Assembly (NCBI GenBank): GCA_046328715.1
Contig: JAXLWB010000059.1
Location: 1 to 61,032, forward strand
Length of the DNA stretch: 61,032 bases
Source: JAXLWB01 sp046328715
Lineage (GTDB): Bacteria; Chloroflexota; Anaerolineae; Caldilineales; Caldilineaceae
Direction of reading: 5' to 3'
Shown: in pieces, positions 9,587 to 19,389 of the stretch
Position numbering within the stretch: the first letter of the stretch is position 1
How the letters are laid out: each line of letters opens with the position of its first letter
Notes under the pieces: generated by a model
Database searches by the model: none
Seen by the model: the letters and a program-made list of their open reading frames with translations, nothing else
Told to the model about the DNA's origin: nothing
Translations under genes and position numbers: made by a program

Positions 9587-9631
9587 AGTAATCGCCCTAG
9601 AGAAGCGATGGCTCAAACTGATGAATAAAGA

Positions 9632-9700
9632 TTCCGTGTTCCCTGATTTCCGTGTTTATAACAAAAGGCTTTGTAAACACGGAAATCAGGGAACACGGAA
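9632..9700. terminator. 27-bp perfect hairpin downstream of the GH65 gene
   Basis: The arms 9632-9658 and 9674-9700 are perfectly complementary (27 bp) around a 15-nt loop. It begins 26 bp past the stop of the GH65 gene. On the minus strand the hairpin is followed by TCTTTATTC, a weak T-run. It could be a terminator or an RNA-stabilising hairpin; a repetitive element is equally possible. Confidence 0.5.
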
Positions 9701-9725
9701 GAAACTGAAAAGTTTGCTTTGTTGG

Positions 9726-11772
9726 TCAAGATTTTTCGCCGTCAGCTAAATTACCAATATGGATCGTCTTTCGCTCCACGCCCACCCCTGTAATCGTCAA
9801 CGATCGCCAGTTTGGAGGCAAACAAGGCGTCCCCGCCACTAAGCCTTGATCGGTGAGGTGCAGACCGGCAAAGCCAAACAAGACCGCTTGCAACAATCCT
9901 CCGGCGGCAGTGGCAAAGTAGGGGTTGTCGCTCAGCGGCGTTTCGGTGAGCACGCCAAAGGGTGGCTTCTGGTTGGGTTGATAGGCACGGACAAACAATT
10001 CTGCTGCCCGCTCACGGTCGCCCAGGCGCGCCAAGATCGTCGCCAGCACCGAATGGCTCATCGCCGGTGCATGATAGTCCATCCGCTGCACGTAATAGTC
10101 CAGATCCTGGCGGATGCGACTCTCCTCCTGCACAATCTCCAGCGGATAGGCCAACAGATTGACATCGGCCTGTTTGATGATGCGGCCATCGTAGCCATCA
10201 TATTCTTGGGTGGTGCCATCGGCAAACTGACGGATGACGATCTTGCCAGCTACCTCGTCCCAGCGTGGATCGGGCGACAGTCCCAACGTCTGCGCCGCCT
10301 GGCTGGCGAAACGCAGTACCGTGCTGGCTGCGCCATTGGTAAAGGCGTTATTATCGACAACGCCCGTGTACTCATCCGCCCCGACCACCTTTTTGATCTC
10401 ATACTGACCCGCTGCATTACGCTCCACCCGGCTCAGCCAAAATTCAGCCACCTCGCGCAACAGCGGGTAGCCCTTCTCGGCTAACCAAGCTTTGTCGCCC
10501 GTCACCCGGTAGTAGTTCCAAAAAGCGATGCCGATGCAAGCAGTGATATGGTGTTCAAAGGGGCCGGTAATCGCAAAGGTCGGCGTACACTCCTCGCCGG
10601 TATCGTCCGATTCCCAGGGAAACATCGCTCCGCGGTAGCCATAGCTGCGTGCTTTGCGCCGAGCCGCCGGTAAACGGTGCAGCCGATAATCGAGCAAGGT
10701 CTGGGCAATCTCCGGCTGTAAAACCAGCATGGGCGGATACATCCACAGTTCGCAATCCCAAAAGATGTGGCCATTGTAGCCTGTGCTCGAAAGACCCATC
10801 GGCGAGAGGCTGTAGCCCGAGCCGGCCCGCGCAAAACTGTAGAGGTTGAATAGCGCAAAGCGTACCGCCTGTTGCGCCCGTAGATCGCCCTCAATCTGGA
10901 TGTCGCCCTGCCACAACTCAGCCCAAGCCGCTTCATGACGGGCGACGAGCCGCTCTACCCCTTCCAGCGCGGCAAAGATGCTGGCACGCACCGCTTCGTT
11001 TTCCGGGTCGCTGAAATGTTCGGTGGCGCAGATCGAACCGACGATGGAAAATTCCAGCACTTCGCCAGCAGCCAAATCCTGGCGGAAATGCACCATCTGC
11101 GCATCCACGCCCAGTGTCTCATAGGTCAAAACTGGCATTGCACCTGCAAACAAATAGGCATTGGCTGCGGTCAGGCGATGTTTGCCGGTTGGCGTCGTCG
11201 CCGAAGCGATCAGCAGTGGCAAATCGGGCGTCTCTTCCTGAAACTTGTAGCTCATCCGCCCAGGCTGGAGCGGAGCAGGGATACCGCATGAGATTACGCA
11301 CGGTAACGCTGCTTGCTTGCAACGCCTCCACCCGCACCCTGATCAAGGCACTATGCGGCAATTGGCGCAAGGCGTACAACTCATGCTGCACGCATACTGA
11401 CCCGGCTAGCGTAAACCCAGTGCGCAGACAGGCACGCTGCATGTCCAGCGTCTGCCGCCAATCGCTGACTTGTTTTTGCCAGCTTTCATCCCACCAATGT
11501 TGGCCCGACCCGATTTGCACACTCACATCCGCAAACAAAATGCCCTGCACAATATTCGAGACTTCGCCGCGGCCATACTTATCGTAGACGCCGTTGAGCA
11601 CTACCTGCTTGACCTGCATCACCTGCTCCGAAGCCACCAAGCCGATCATGCCATTGGCCAGGGCGGGGGAGGTGTAGCCGGTACGGTCGGTGGCCTGTAA
11701 GCGCCAGCCTGCCGCGCTCTCCTCAAGTGATGCGGATGATGGTTGTCCTAGAGTTGACGTTGCTGGGTGCAT
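9726..11772 (-). pseudogene. GH65-family glycoside hydrolase, one frameshift
   Basis: Glycosidase of family 65, nearest in style to acid trehalase/glucosylgalactosylhydroxylysine glucosidase enzymes. The N-terminal beta-sandwich part is read from 11772 (LANGMIGLVAS, VVLNGVYDKYG). The (alpha/alpha)6 catalytic part is read in another frame: GHIFWDCELWMYPPML, YRGAMFPWESDDTGEE, and VVGADEYTGVVDNNAF with the likely acid glutamate. The two frames meet at about 11250-11300, where one extra base is inferred (the total span is 3n+1). Joined, the product would be about 681 residues, near full length. This is either a recent pseudogene or a base-calling error. No signal peptide, so probably cytoplasmic. 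Confidence 0.8.
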
Positions 11773-11900
11773 ATTGGATTGGTTACCCTTTAGAAAAACT
11801 GCTCGCTCTTAACCACGAAGGATACGAAAAACGCGAATGATTTTACACTAACTTTCAAGAAACCAACTGTGTCGCCTGCCCCAGTAAGATAGACTTTTTT

Positions 11901-12013
11901 GTCATTCCGTAGGAATCCTAGCCGATCTATCCATAATGTAGGTCTAACAGAGTGTAAGTGCTCGGTGTTAGACATAGTGGTTGGCTTGACAGCGAAGGAT
12001 TCCTACGGGTGAC
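11901..12013. repeat. nested palindromic element (GTCATTCCG type)
   Basis: Outer arms 11901-11919 and 11996-12013 match except for one gap and one change. An inner 8-bp hairpin (11942-11949/11966-11973) lies between them. A diverged relative with the same GTCATTCCGT start and ACGGAACGAC end is at 46586-46650. Confidence 0.75.
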
Positions 12014-12203
12014 AAATTGGCTGACGGAGCTTCTTGGCAGATTACCCAGCACGGCCAAATTTGACCTTTGTAAGAGTTTAGCTTCACAGTCAGTTTTGTC
12101 AAAACGTAGATGTATGGCGTAGAGCGGCAGCAATTTGTAAAGTTGCTCGTAAAATCGGGGTCGGCGGTGCCGAAAAATCGATCGAGAAACAGATGGGTAA
12201 TCT

Positions 12204-12296
12204 GTCATTCTGAGGAGCGGCTGTTTGCGACGAAGAATCTTGGTTAGCAGGACCACGCAAGATTCTTCGCTCGAAGCGGCACCGCAGCAGAATGAC
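12204..12296. repeat. GTCATTCTGAG...CAGAATGAC palindromic element, copy 2
   Basis: A 93-bp copy of the element at 9498. The first 34 bases after GTCATTCTGAGG are identical to copy 1; the right half differs by a few substitutions and a short insertion. Confidence 0.9.
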
Positions 12297-12371
12297 AGAC
12301 TATCTCACGGGAGGAGACACCACGATTAATTTCTAGAGAGAATTGTCCCACTGTCCTACTGACTCACTGAC

Positions 12372-13324
12372 TCACTTCCCCTTCCGAATCTCCGCACAAA
12401 TCGCCGGGATCGCCTTGTGCAGATCATCGATGATCGCATAATCCGCACGCGTGACAATCGGTGCCTCCGCGCCGGTGTTGATGGCTAGGATCTGCTTCGA
12501 TCCTTTGCAACCCACCATGTGCTGGATCGCACCGCTCACCCCACAGGCGATGTAGATCTCTGGAGAAATGCGTGCCGGTTTGTCCGATTTGATCGAGATG
12601 GGGCCGCCAGCCGTTGCTGGTGACCGCGTGAGCAGCCGACCACGCCGTTGAGCAGCGCTGCCAAATTCTTCCAACATGGCAAAGCCTTCGGAGCTGCCTA
12701 CGCCACGTCCGCCGCCGACCACCACTTTAGCGTCGGCCAGTGATGCCTTACCGCCCGTATTCTCCACCCGCGCTGTGACCCGTACGCGCAAGTCCTTCTC
12801 ACTCAACGTTGGTGTAAATTTCTGGACAGCAGGTGTTTCGACGCTTGCCGTTGCTTCAGCCTGAACCGCATGGGGCGCAATCGTTAGCAACTTGACCGCT
12901 CCGTGCAACTTGGCATCTTCCAACAAACTGCCGCCCCAGCGCTGTCGGGTAACGATCAATGGATCGCCCGCCTTGACCTCGGTCAATTGGCGGCAAAGGG
13001 CAGGTCGAGACGGGCGGCGACATAGGCCAGCACCTCGTTGCCCCGTTCGCTACCCGCAGCCAGTACCATCGTCGGCTGCAAGGCCGCAATGCGATCCGTT
13101 ACGCACTGCGCCCAGGCGGCAGGAGCGTATTCTCCCAGGCGCAGATCCTGAGCGAGATGAACCATGTCAATCTCGTAGCCGGCCAGACGTGGCACAAGCG
13201 AACGCCCAGCCTCGCCGACCAGGACAACCTGGATCGCTTCGCCCAACTGGCGGGCAAAGGTGAGCGCTTGCAGCGAGAGTTCATTGAGTCGACCGCGGTC
13301 ATGTTCAACCAGAACCAGAATCAT
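12372..13324 (-). pseudogene. etfA: electron transfer flavoprotein alpha subunit, one frameshift
   Basis: Alpha subunit (FAD-binding) of electron transfer flavoprotein, which takes electrons from the neighbouring flavoprotein dehydrogenase. The N-terminal half is read from ATG 13324 (MILVLVEHDRG...LDLPFAAN) and stops at 12983. The rest continues in a shifted frame (TEVKAGDPLIVTRQRWGGS...GAIQHMVG...INTGAEAPI). In the family the junction reads N-C-T-E-V; here AAT TG-ACC GAG shows that one base of the cysteine codon is missing. Restoring it gives 317 residues, the normal length. The start overlaps the etfB stop as ATGA. The gene is otherwise intact, so this is a very recent lesion or a base-call error. 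Confidence 0.88.
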
Positions 13325-14077
13325 AGCACCCCCAGTTTTTTGAAGATTTCGACCGCCTTGCTCGCCGCCTCGGCACCCGAACCGAGGATTTCGACATGGC
13401 TGCTCTGGGCTGGTGGCAGGCGGAAGCCAACTTTCTCCAGTCGATTCGTGGGCGCACCCGGCTGAATCCGCTCAATTGGTTTCTTGCGCGCCTTGAGCCG
13501 ACCGGTCAGCGGTGGATAGCGCGGCAGATTGATCCCTTCTTTTACTGTAAAAACCGCCGGTAAACTGACCTCGAAGATCTCCCAGCCGTCGGGAATTTCA
13601 CGTTTGGCAATGGCCTTTTCTCCTGCAATTTCCAGCGACTTGATGCCGGAGACACAGGGCAGGTCCAGCGCGTGGGCCACACGAATGCCGACCTGGTAGC
13701 CAGCGCTGTCGGCAGATTCGTTGCCAAAGAGCAGCAGGTCGTAGGGATTGCTGGCACCGCGCACCGCGCTCACGATGGCAGATGCAGTAGCCCCCGCATC
13801 CCATTCGCCGCCGTCGGTCTCGATCGAGTTGCGCTCGATCCACACCCATCGCCATCGCATCGCGCAGTTGTTCTTCAGCCACGGCTGGACCTAGCGTCAA
13901 GACCGTGGAAGAGCCGCCATGCTCCTCCACCAACTGAATCGCCGCTTCCACAGCGCACTCCTCATGCGGGCTGACCGTAAAGCCGAGATGGCGAACATCG
14001 ATCTCCTGCCCATCCGGCGTCAGATCGATGCGCCCCCCCGTCGCCGGCACCCGCTTGACACAGACAAGTATATCCAT
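13321..14077 (-). pseudogene. etfB: electron transfer flavoprotein beta subunit, one frameshift
   Basis: Beta subunit (AMP-binding) of ETF. The first ~85 residues are read from ATG 14077 (MDILVCVKRVPATGG...AMAMGVDRAQL). The remainder is in the next frame (IETDGGEWDAGATASAI...PYDLLLFGNESADSAG...). The junction is CTC-GATCGAGACC at about 13832. Removing one G gives D-R-A-Q-L-I-E-T-D, as expected for the family, and a 251-residue product of normal size (span 3n+1). The ATGA overlap with etfA implies translational coupling. It lies 127 bp downstream of the dehydrogenase-like gene. Confidence 0.88.
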
Positions 14078-14105
14078 GGTGTTTGTTCCTTCACACAGTA
14101 ACAGC

Positions 14106-14186
14106 TTTGGAATGGTACGCAGATTTAAGGGATGAACACGGATAAGCTATGAGAAAAATCTGCATTCATCTGCGTACCATTCCAAA
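14106..14186. repeat. 19-bp perfect inverted repeat between dehydrogenase and etfB
   Basis: Arms 14106-14124 and 14168-14186 (19 bp, perfect) flank a 43-bp centre containing GATGAACACGGATAA and a second TCTGCATTCATCTGC half-repeat. This type of CAGATGAACACGGAT sequence is a common dispersed bacterial repeat. It separates two genes that would otherwise be a tight operon. Confidence 0.75.
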
Positions 14187-14204
14187 TCTATTGTTGTTCT
14201 TGCG

Positions 14205-16723
14205 TTACGCTTTCATGCGCAGATTTTCTGGGTCAAAGAGCGGCGTATTGCCCACAGCTTCTACCTTCACCGGGAACTGTTCGTTGAAATATTCCACCTT
14301 GAGGCTGGTGCCAACCTTGGCGTACTGCGGCGGCAAGTAGCTCATCAGAAATAGGTACCCAACGAAGGTCCGGCCCCGGCACTGGTACGACATAGGAACG
14401 GCGTCCGTGGGCATCCTCAATCGGCTTGCCATCCTGGGTCAGGATCGGCTCGCGCCCGGTCATGGTGCGCTTGAAGCCAGACTTGGCCGTTGCATCCTCG
14501 ACGGTCAGTGTACAGAGCGTGGCGGCAGGTGGTGTAGTTCGCTGTTGCAGATAGGCTGCCTTGCCGATAAACTCCTGCGGCTTGACCTGCGCCCGTGCCA
14601 GCCCGGATTCGACCAAGTTGTACTCCAACTCCAGTTCGGAGCCGTAGAGACGGCCAGCATTTCTCCAGGCGGCCCGTTGTGCCATAGACACCGATGCCGA
14701 CCGGAACCACACCCAGCGATTGGCCCGCCTCCCAGAGCAGATCCCACAGTCGCCCGGCCTGCTCCATCGGTGCATAGATCTCCCAACCCAACTCGCCGAC
14801 ATAGGAGATGCGCGAGGCGATGGTGCGGATCGGCCCCATATCGACCGTCCGGCAGGTGGCAAAGGGGAATGCCTTGTGTGACATGTCCTCCTCAGTGACC
14901 GACTGTACCAACTTGCGCGCATTCGGTCCCCACACGCCAATCGTCGTCCAGGCCGAGCTGACATCGCTCAGTTGCGCCGAGCCGTCGGCGGGCAGATGGT
15001 CGCAGAGCCACTTTTTGTCGCGCGGTCCGTCAAAGACGCCGGTGACGATGCGGAAATGATCGTGGGCCATGCGCATCACGGTCAGGTCGGCCTTGATGCC
15101 GCCGGCGTCGTTGAGCAACGAGGTATAGACGACGCGGCCAACGGCGACATCCATCTGCGCCACCGCCATCTTCTGCATATACTCCAATGCTCCTGGCCCG
15201 GTGATGTCGAAAATGGCGAAGGCCGAGAGATCGACCATGCCCACGCTCTCACGCATGGCCAGATGTTCGGCGTTGATGATCGGCGACCACCAGCGTGCAT
15301 CCCACTCAACCTTGCGCGGCTGCACCTTCTCCCCAACCTTGGCCAGCAACTTGGCATTCGAATCGTACCATTGCGGACGTTCAAACCCCATCGCCTCGAA
15401 GAAGACCGCACCCAGCGCCTTCTGCCGTTCAAAGAGCGGGCTGACACGCACGTTGCGGTTGGTCGCCCATTGTTCACGCGGATGGACGATGCCGTAGGTC
15501 TTGTTGAAGCCTTCAGCGGTGCGGCTGCGAATGTGCAGTTTGGTCTTCTGGTGATTGTAGAAGCGCGAAATCTCGGAACTGGAGAAATCGATCTCCGAGG
15601 TGCGATGGGTCATCCATTCGGCCACGGCACGGGCAATGCCGGGTGCTTCCTTGATCCAGATCGCCGCCACCGACCACAGCCCCTTGACTTCGGGTGTTTC
15701 ACCGAGCAGCGGGAAGCCATCAGGTGTGAGCGAGAGCAGGCCGTTGATGGCATAGCGGATGCCCACCTTGGGGTCGCCGAGAATGTCCGGAATCAGCTCC
15801 AGCGCCCGTTCGAGCGAGGGGTCGAAATCTTCCTGGGTAAAGGGCAACTCGGTGGGTGAAAGGCGTGACTGCTCGATCGACGGGATGTCGTCCGGTTCCC
15901 ACAAGATCGGGCGATGGTCGTAGGAGCCGACCTCCATATCGCTGCCATGTTGGCGCTCGTAGCCGTTGACATCCATGTCGCGGATGATCGGATATTCGAT
16001 CTCGCCCTTGGATTTGGTGAAGAGCGGCACCGGACCCACGCTGATCATCTGATGTACGGCGGGTGTGAGCGGAATCGACGCGCCGGCCATACGGGCGATG
16101 CGCGGACTCCAGATACCGCAGCAGACCACGAGCGTTTCAGTCTTGATGTCGCCACGCGTCGTGCGTAGGCCACTGATGCGCCCGTTCGTGACCATGACAT
16201 CCAAAATCTCTGTATTGGCAAAGACCGAAAGCGCACCCATCTGCTGTGCCCGCTCGCGCATGATCGTGCCGCCACGCAGCGAATCGACCGTACCGATGCC
16301 CGGCGTGTAGAAGCCGCCCAGGATGATCTCGTCGTTGATGTAGGGCACCAACTCCTTGACCCGCGCTGGCGAGATCAGTTCCGAGTCAATGCCCCACGAT
16401 TTGGAGGCCGCCAACCGTCGCTTTAATTCCTCGGCTCGTTCAGTCGTGCGGGCGACCTCAATGCCGCCGCTCTGGATAAAGACGCCCAGCTCCTTGTATT
16501 GCTTGACGCTGTCGAGCGTGAACTTGGTCATCTCCTTCGAATGGTCGGTCAGAAAGATAAAGTTAGAAGCGTGGCCGGTCGAGCCGCCCGGATTGGGAAG
16601 TGGCCCTTTGTCGAGCAGGACCAGATCCTTCCAGCCCAATTGCGCCAGATGATAGGCCATGCTGTTGCCCACAATGCCCGCGCCGATAATCACGGCGTTG
16701 GCTTGGGAGGGGAATGTACTCAT
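14205..16723 (-). pseudogene. dimethylglycine/sarcosine dehydrogenase-like FAD oxidoreductase, two frameshifts
   Basis: Two-domain flavoenzyme of the DMGDH/SARDH family: an N-terminal FAD-dependent DAO domain and a C-terminal GcvT-like folate-binding domain. Such enzymes oxidise N-methylated glycines and pass electrons to ETF, whose genes follow. The start at 16723 has a good AAAGGAG site 6 nt upstream. Visible parts: dinucleotide motif VIIGAGIVGNS, STGHASNF at the position of the flavin-linking His region, and LSLTPDGFPLLGE. The GcvT part is broken twice: after TTGRLEK at about 14657 (continuing AGRLYGSELELEYNLVESGL) and at about 14385 (continuing TFVGYLFLMSYLPPQYAKVG...TPLFDPENLRMKA). Each lesion is one extra base. 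The corrected product is about 838 residues. Substrate is not certain. Confidence 0.85.
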
Positions 16724-16762
16724 ATGTTTGCTCCTTTGGATGAGATGGGGAAAGGGGGAGGT

Positions 16763-16819
16763 GGGGAGATAGGGAGATGAAGGACTTTATCCCCTACCTC
16801 CTCATCTCCCTATCTCCCT
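16763..16819. repeat. GGGAGAT simple-repeat hairpin
   Basis: Left arm 16763-16780 and right arm 16802-16819 match at 17 of 18 positions and are made of GGGAGATA/TATCTCCC units. It lies between the GntR gene and the dehydrogenase it precedes. The same kind of unit is found inside menE and the TrmH-type gene. It might attenuate transcription from gntR, but a simple-repeat insertion is as likely. Confidence 0.7.
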
Positions 16820-16844
16820 ATCTCCGAGGTACGTAATACATTTT

Positions 16845-17519
16845 TTACAAAATCGCCCGAATCTTCTCCTGAAATCCCGTAATATGCTCCCGAATCGCCC
16901 TTTCCGCCGCCGGGCCGTCGTGGCGTTCGATGGCGTCGAGTACACGCTCAAGCTCTTCGATTGATTCACGCATGGGGCCGATCTTGGCGAGGGCCAGGAA
17001 CCAGAGGCGGAGATTCAGGTTGTACATGCGGCTGAGGGTAGTTTCGAGATATTTGTTGTGCGCGCTGCGCGCTAGTGCGCGATGAAACTGGCGATCCATT
17101 TCAATATGCAATGTAGTATCAGCCTCGCTGTTGCTGAGTTGTGCCAGTGCGGCACGCAGCGCAGCACAGTCGGCTGCTGTAGCCCGTTCGGCGGCGAGGG
17201 TGGCGGCGTAGCCTTCGATCACGCGGCGTAGTTCAAAGATCTGCTGCAAGTCGGTGATGCTAAGGTCGGCGACAAAGGCGCCCCGCCGTGGGCGCAGCGT
17301 AATTAGCCCCTCGTTCGCCAGCCGTTGGATCGCCTCGCGAATCGGCGTGCGCCCCAACTGCAACTCCTCGATCAGCGTCGCCTCCTGCAACAGCGTGCCC
17401 GGTGCTAGGTGCAGCATGACAATCTTGTCGCGGATGCGCTGATACGCCTGCTGGCTCAGCGAACTGAGCTGTAGCTCGTCCTCGTCGTTCAAGTCGTTGG
17501 ATGATGGATAGGTCAACAA
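16845..17519 (-). CDS. GntR-family (FadR/FCD) transcriptional regulator
   Basis: A 224-residue regulator with an N-terminal winged helix-turn-helix (QRIRDKIVMLHLAPGTLL...LGRTPIREAIQRLANEGLI, ~28-77) and a C-terminal FCD ligand-binding domain (~90-215) that includes the family motif MDRQFHRALARSAHNKYLE. FCD members bind small organic acids through a metal. It is the first gene in the same direction as the dehydrogenase-etfB-etfA module, 121 bp upstream, so it is the likely local regulator. Unlike its downstream neighbours it is intact. Confidence 0.88.
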   Translation of the reverse strand: MLTYPSSNDLNDEDELQLSSLSQQAYQRIRDKIVMLHLAPGTLLQEATLIEELQLGRTPIREAIQRLANEGLITLRPRRGAFVADLSITDLQQIFELRRVIEGYAATLAAERATAADCAALRAALAQLSNSEADTTLHIEMDRQFHRALARSAHNKYLETTLSRMYNLNLRLWFLALAKIGPMRESIEELERVLDAIERHDGPAAERAIREHITGFQEKIRAIL

Positions 17520-17667
17520 GGAATAACTCTCAATAAGGGATTTCTGGCTCTATGGCTTTGGTTTCAGTCTTTGGATATCTCAAATATATTTGAAATATAT
17601 CTATTTGTCAAGCCTGAAATTCTTTCTGGTGAATCTTATAGACACCGCAAATAGAAGTAACTCATTG

Positions 17668-17721
17668 GTAGGGGCGTACCCTTGCGGTCGCCCAAGGGCA
17701 CCGGCAAGCGGATGCCTCTAC
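17668..17721. repeat. GTAGGGGC...GCCYCTAC palindromic element, short copy
   Basis: GTAGGGGCGTACCCTTGCGG on the left and the complementary CCGGCAAGCGGATGCCTCTAC on the right. Longer copies lie at 27731-27799 and, with terminal inverted repeats, within 49651-49783. This copy lacks the central GATGCAAGCAG segment. Confidence 0.85.
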
Positions 17722-17740
17722 CAAGTGCCATGCTCTGCGC

Positions 17741-17769
17741 TTGACAAGGCGCTGTTACAGATGTATGCT
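17741..17769 (+). promoter_or_regulatory. sigma-70-type promoter of the arsenic operon
   Basis: TTGACA at 17741-17746, a 17-bp spacer and TATGCT at 17764-17769. The expected start point is near 17776, about 55 bp before the arsR start. The AT-rich segment TATATGCAAAAAATGATATA (17771-17790) overlaps the start point and has weak dyad symmetry, a plausible ArsR operator. Confidence 0.7.
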
Positions 17770-17830
17770 GTATATGCAAAAAATGATATATATCAAAATC
17801 TGAATGTTCTCTGTATCCTTTATTGATACT

Positions 17831-18226
17831 ATGCTACAGACTCCGATTCCTGACTACGAGATGGTGAGTGGTCGCCTCAAATTGCTAGCCCATCCCGAGC
17901 GGTTGCGCATCTTGGATGTGCTGCGCCGCGACGCCGAGTGCGTTTGCCATTTAGAGGCACTGTTGGGTAAGCCGCAGCCCTATGTTTCCCAGCAACTGCG
18001 CTTCTTACGCCAATCCGGCTTGATCCTGGATGAGAAAGAGGGGCAGAACGTCTATTATCGTTTAGCGGATGCCGAGATTGTTGCCTGGCTGGATCTTGTA
18101 TTGGGCCCGGTAGCGGGGGAACATCCGGAAATGGCCGCACATAAGAAGGTGATTGCCTGCCCTTGCCCGAAGTGTGCGGAAACACCTTCGTTGATCCAAT
18201 TGGAAGCTGTTACAACCATTGCATAA
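17831..18226 (+). CDS. arsR: ArsR/SmtB-family metalloregulator
   Basis: Winged-helix repressor of 131 residues from the ATG at 17831. An upstream in-frame ATG at 17804 would add nine residues; neither has a clear ribosome-binding site. The helix-turn-helix covers LLAHPERLRILDVL...PQPYVSQQLRFLRQSGLI. The metal-box region reads AECVCHLEALLG, with the two cysteines spaced as in the ELCVCDL arsenite site. A C-terminal CPCPKC adds a possible second thiol site. It heads the operon of permease, thioredoxin-like protein and Acr3, which it probably represses until As(III) or a related metal binds. Confidence 0.9.
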   Translation: MLQTPIPDYEMVSGRLKLLAHPERLRILDVLRRDAECVCHLEALLGKPQPYVSQQLRFLRQSGLILDEKEGQNVYYRLADAEIVAWLDLVLGPVAGEHPEMAAHKKVIACPCPKCAETPSLIQLEAVTTIA

Positions 18227-18254
18227 AACACAACGCAAAAATTTTTGGCTTTGT

Positions 18255-18274
18255 ACATGCAATTATTTGCATGT
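18255..18274. promoter_or_regulatory. palindrome ACATGCAA-N4-TTGCATGT
   Basis: Perfect 8-bp arms with a 4-bp spacer, located 29 bp after the arsR stop and just upstream of the GAGGAG site of the permease gene. It shares ATGCAA with the 17771 region. It is a candidate internal operator for ArsR or a small mRNA hairpin. Confidence 0.6.
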
Positions 18275-18291
18275 AGTTGAGGAGAATCGTT

Positions 18292-19389
18292 ATGGCTGAT
18301 GGATTTGTTTTTACTGGAACGGAACAACCGACCGGGCAGCCGCCTACCCCCTTGCCACCAAGCGTAAAGACGGAGTGGCAGTCCTGGAGCAAGGTATTGA
18401 TCGCTGCCCTATTGTGGTGGCTGGTTTGGCGCAATCTGCTTGGCGTGACAGAGTGGTTTACCTATGATCGAATCGGCTTAGCACGCGGAACTCACTTGGG
18501 GGACGCCGTTGCCTTCTTTCTCTATGACGTGCCGAAGATCCTCTTGCTGCTGACGGGCATGATCTTTGTCGTTTCCACCGTGCGTACCTTCTTTAGCGTT
18601 GAACGGACACGACAACTCTTGGGTGGCAAACGCCAGGGTGTAGGCAATCTGTTGGCGGCACTGCTTGGCGTGGTCACCCCTTTCTGCTCCTGTTCGGCGG
18701 TACCGCTCTTTATCGGCTTTGTCGAGAGTGGCATTCCTCTCGGTGTGACCTTTTCCTTCCTGATCGCTGCGCCAATGGTCAATGAAATCGCCTTAGGTAT
18801 GCTCTTTGGCATGTTTGGCTGGCAGGTGGCCGCACTTTACATGAGCACCGGGCTTGTCATTGCCGTGGTCGCCGGCCTAGTGATCGGGCGCATTCCCAGG
18901 ATTGAAACGGGCGTGGAGGATTTTGTCTGGCAGGTGAAGGTCGGGCAGACAACCAGCAGGGAGGCTGCGCCAACTTGGACAGAACGTTTTGCCACGGCCT
19001 GGCAGAGCACGCGGGAGATCGTCCACAAGGTTTGGATTTACGTGGTGGTTGGCATTGCTGTGGGCGCAGCCATTCACGGTTATATTCCTGCCGATGCGCT
19101 GGCAGGAATCTTGGGCAAAGAGGCGTGGTGGAGCGTGCCTTTGGGCGTCGTGATCGGAGTGCCTATGTACTCGAATGCGGCTGGCATCATTCCCGTCGTT
19201 CATGCCTTGATGGAAAAGGGTGCCGCCTTGGGCACGGTACTGGCGTTTATGATGAGCGTCGTTGCCCTCAGCCTGCCCGAGATGATCATTTTGCGACGGG
19301 TGTTGAAGTTGCGCTTGATCGCGCTCTTTGTCGGTGTGGTCGCAGTGGGAATTGTACTCACTGGTTATCTCTTCAATTGGGTACTCTGA
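18292..19389 (+). CDS. permease of the ArsP/DUF318 (SO_0444-like) family
   Basis: Integral membrane efflux permease of 365 residues. The ATG at 18292 is preferred because GAGGAG lies 8 nt upstream; an in-frame TTG at 18277 is unlikely. About eight hydrophobic segments are visible in two halves. The family signature TPFCSCSAVPLFIGF (about residue 130) and a matching second-half motif GVPMYSNAAGIIPV are present. Relatives export organoarsenicals or arsenite. Placed between arsR and a thioredoxin-like gene, it is the second gene of the operon. The N-terminal ~35 residues are Pro/Thr-rich and poorly conserved. Confidence 0.85.
   Translation: MADGFVFTGTEQPTGQPPTPLPPSVKTEWQSWSKVLIAALLWWLVWRNLLGVTEWFTYDRIGLARGTHLGDAVAFFLYDVPKILLLLTGMIFVVSTVRTFFSVERTRQLLGGKRQGVGNLLAALLGVVTPFCSCSAVPLFIGFVESGIPLGVTFSFLIAAPMVNEIALGMLFGMFGWQVAALYMSTGLVIAVVAGLVIGRIPRIETGVEDFVWQVKVGQTTSREAAPTWTERFATAWQSTREIVHKVWIYVVVGIAVGAAIHGYIPADALAGILGKEAWWSVPLGVVIGVPMYSNAAGIIPVVHALMEKGAALGTVLAFMMSVVALSLPEMIILRRVLKLRLIALFVGVVAVGIVLTGYLFNWVL

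Larger units (their letters stand above)
9205..9725. other. intergenic region made of repeats
   Basis: No convincing gene. It holds an AT-rich 5' flank of the secreted protein (to about 9350), then fragments of the GTCATTC-type palindromic family (9405-9586), and then a 27-bp perfect hairpin (9632-9700). The open frames seen here are translations of the repeat. Confidence 0.8.
11773..12371. other. 599-bp intergenic region of nested palindromes
   Basis: No gene is supported. It contains a nested palindrome (11901-12013) with GTCATTCCGTAGGAATCC-type outer arms and an inner GTCTAACA/TGTTAGAC hairpin, about 190 bp of unassigned sequence, and copy 2 of the GTCATTCTGAG element. A minus-strand frame across it is a translation of the repeat. 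Confidence 0.8.

Noticed and set aside
9341..9616. Minus-strand frame of 91 codons with an RRKQPLLRMT-like stretch
   Set aside because: It is a translation of the GTCATTCTGAG palindromic repeat; the same peptide appears in the frame over copy 2 (11927-12256).
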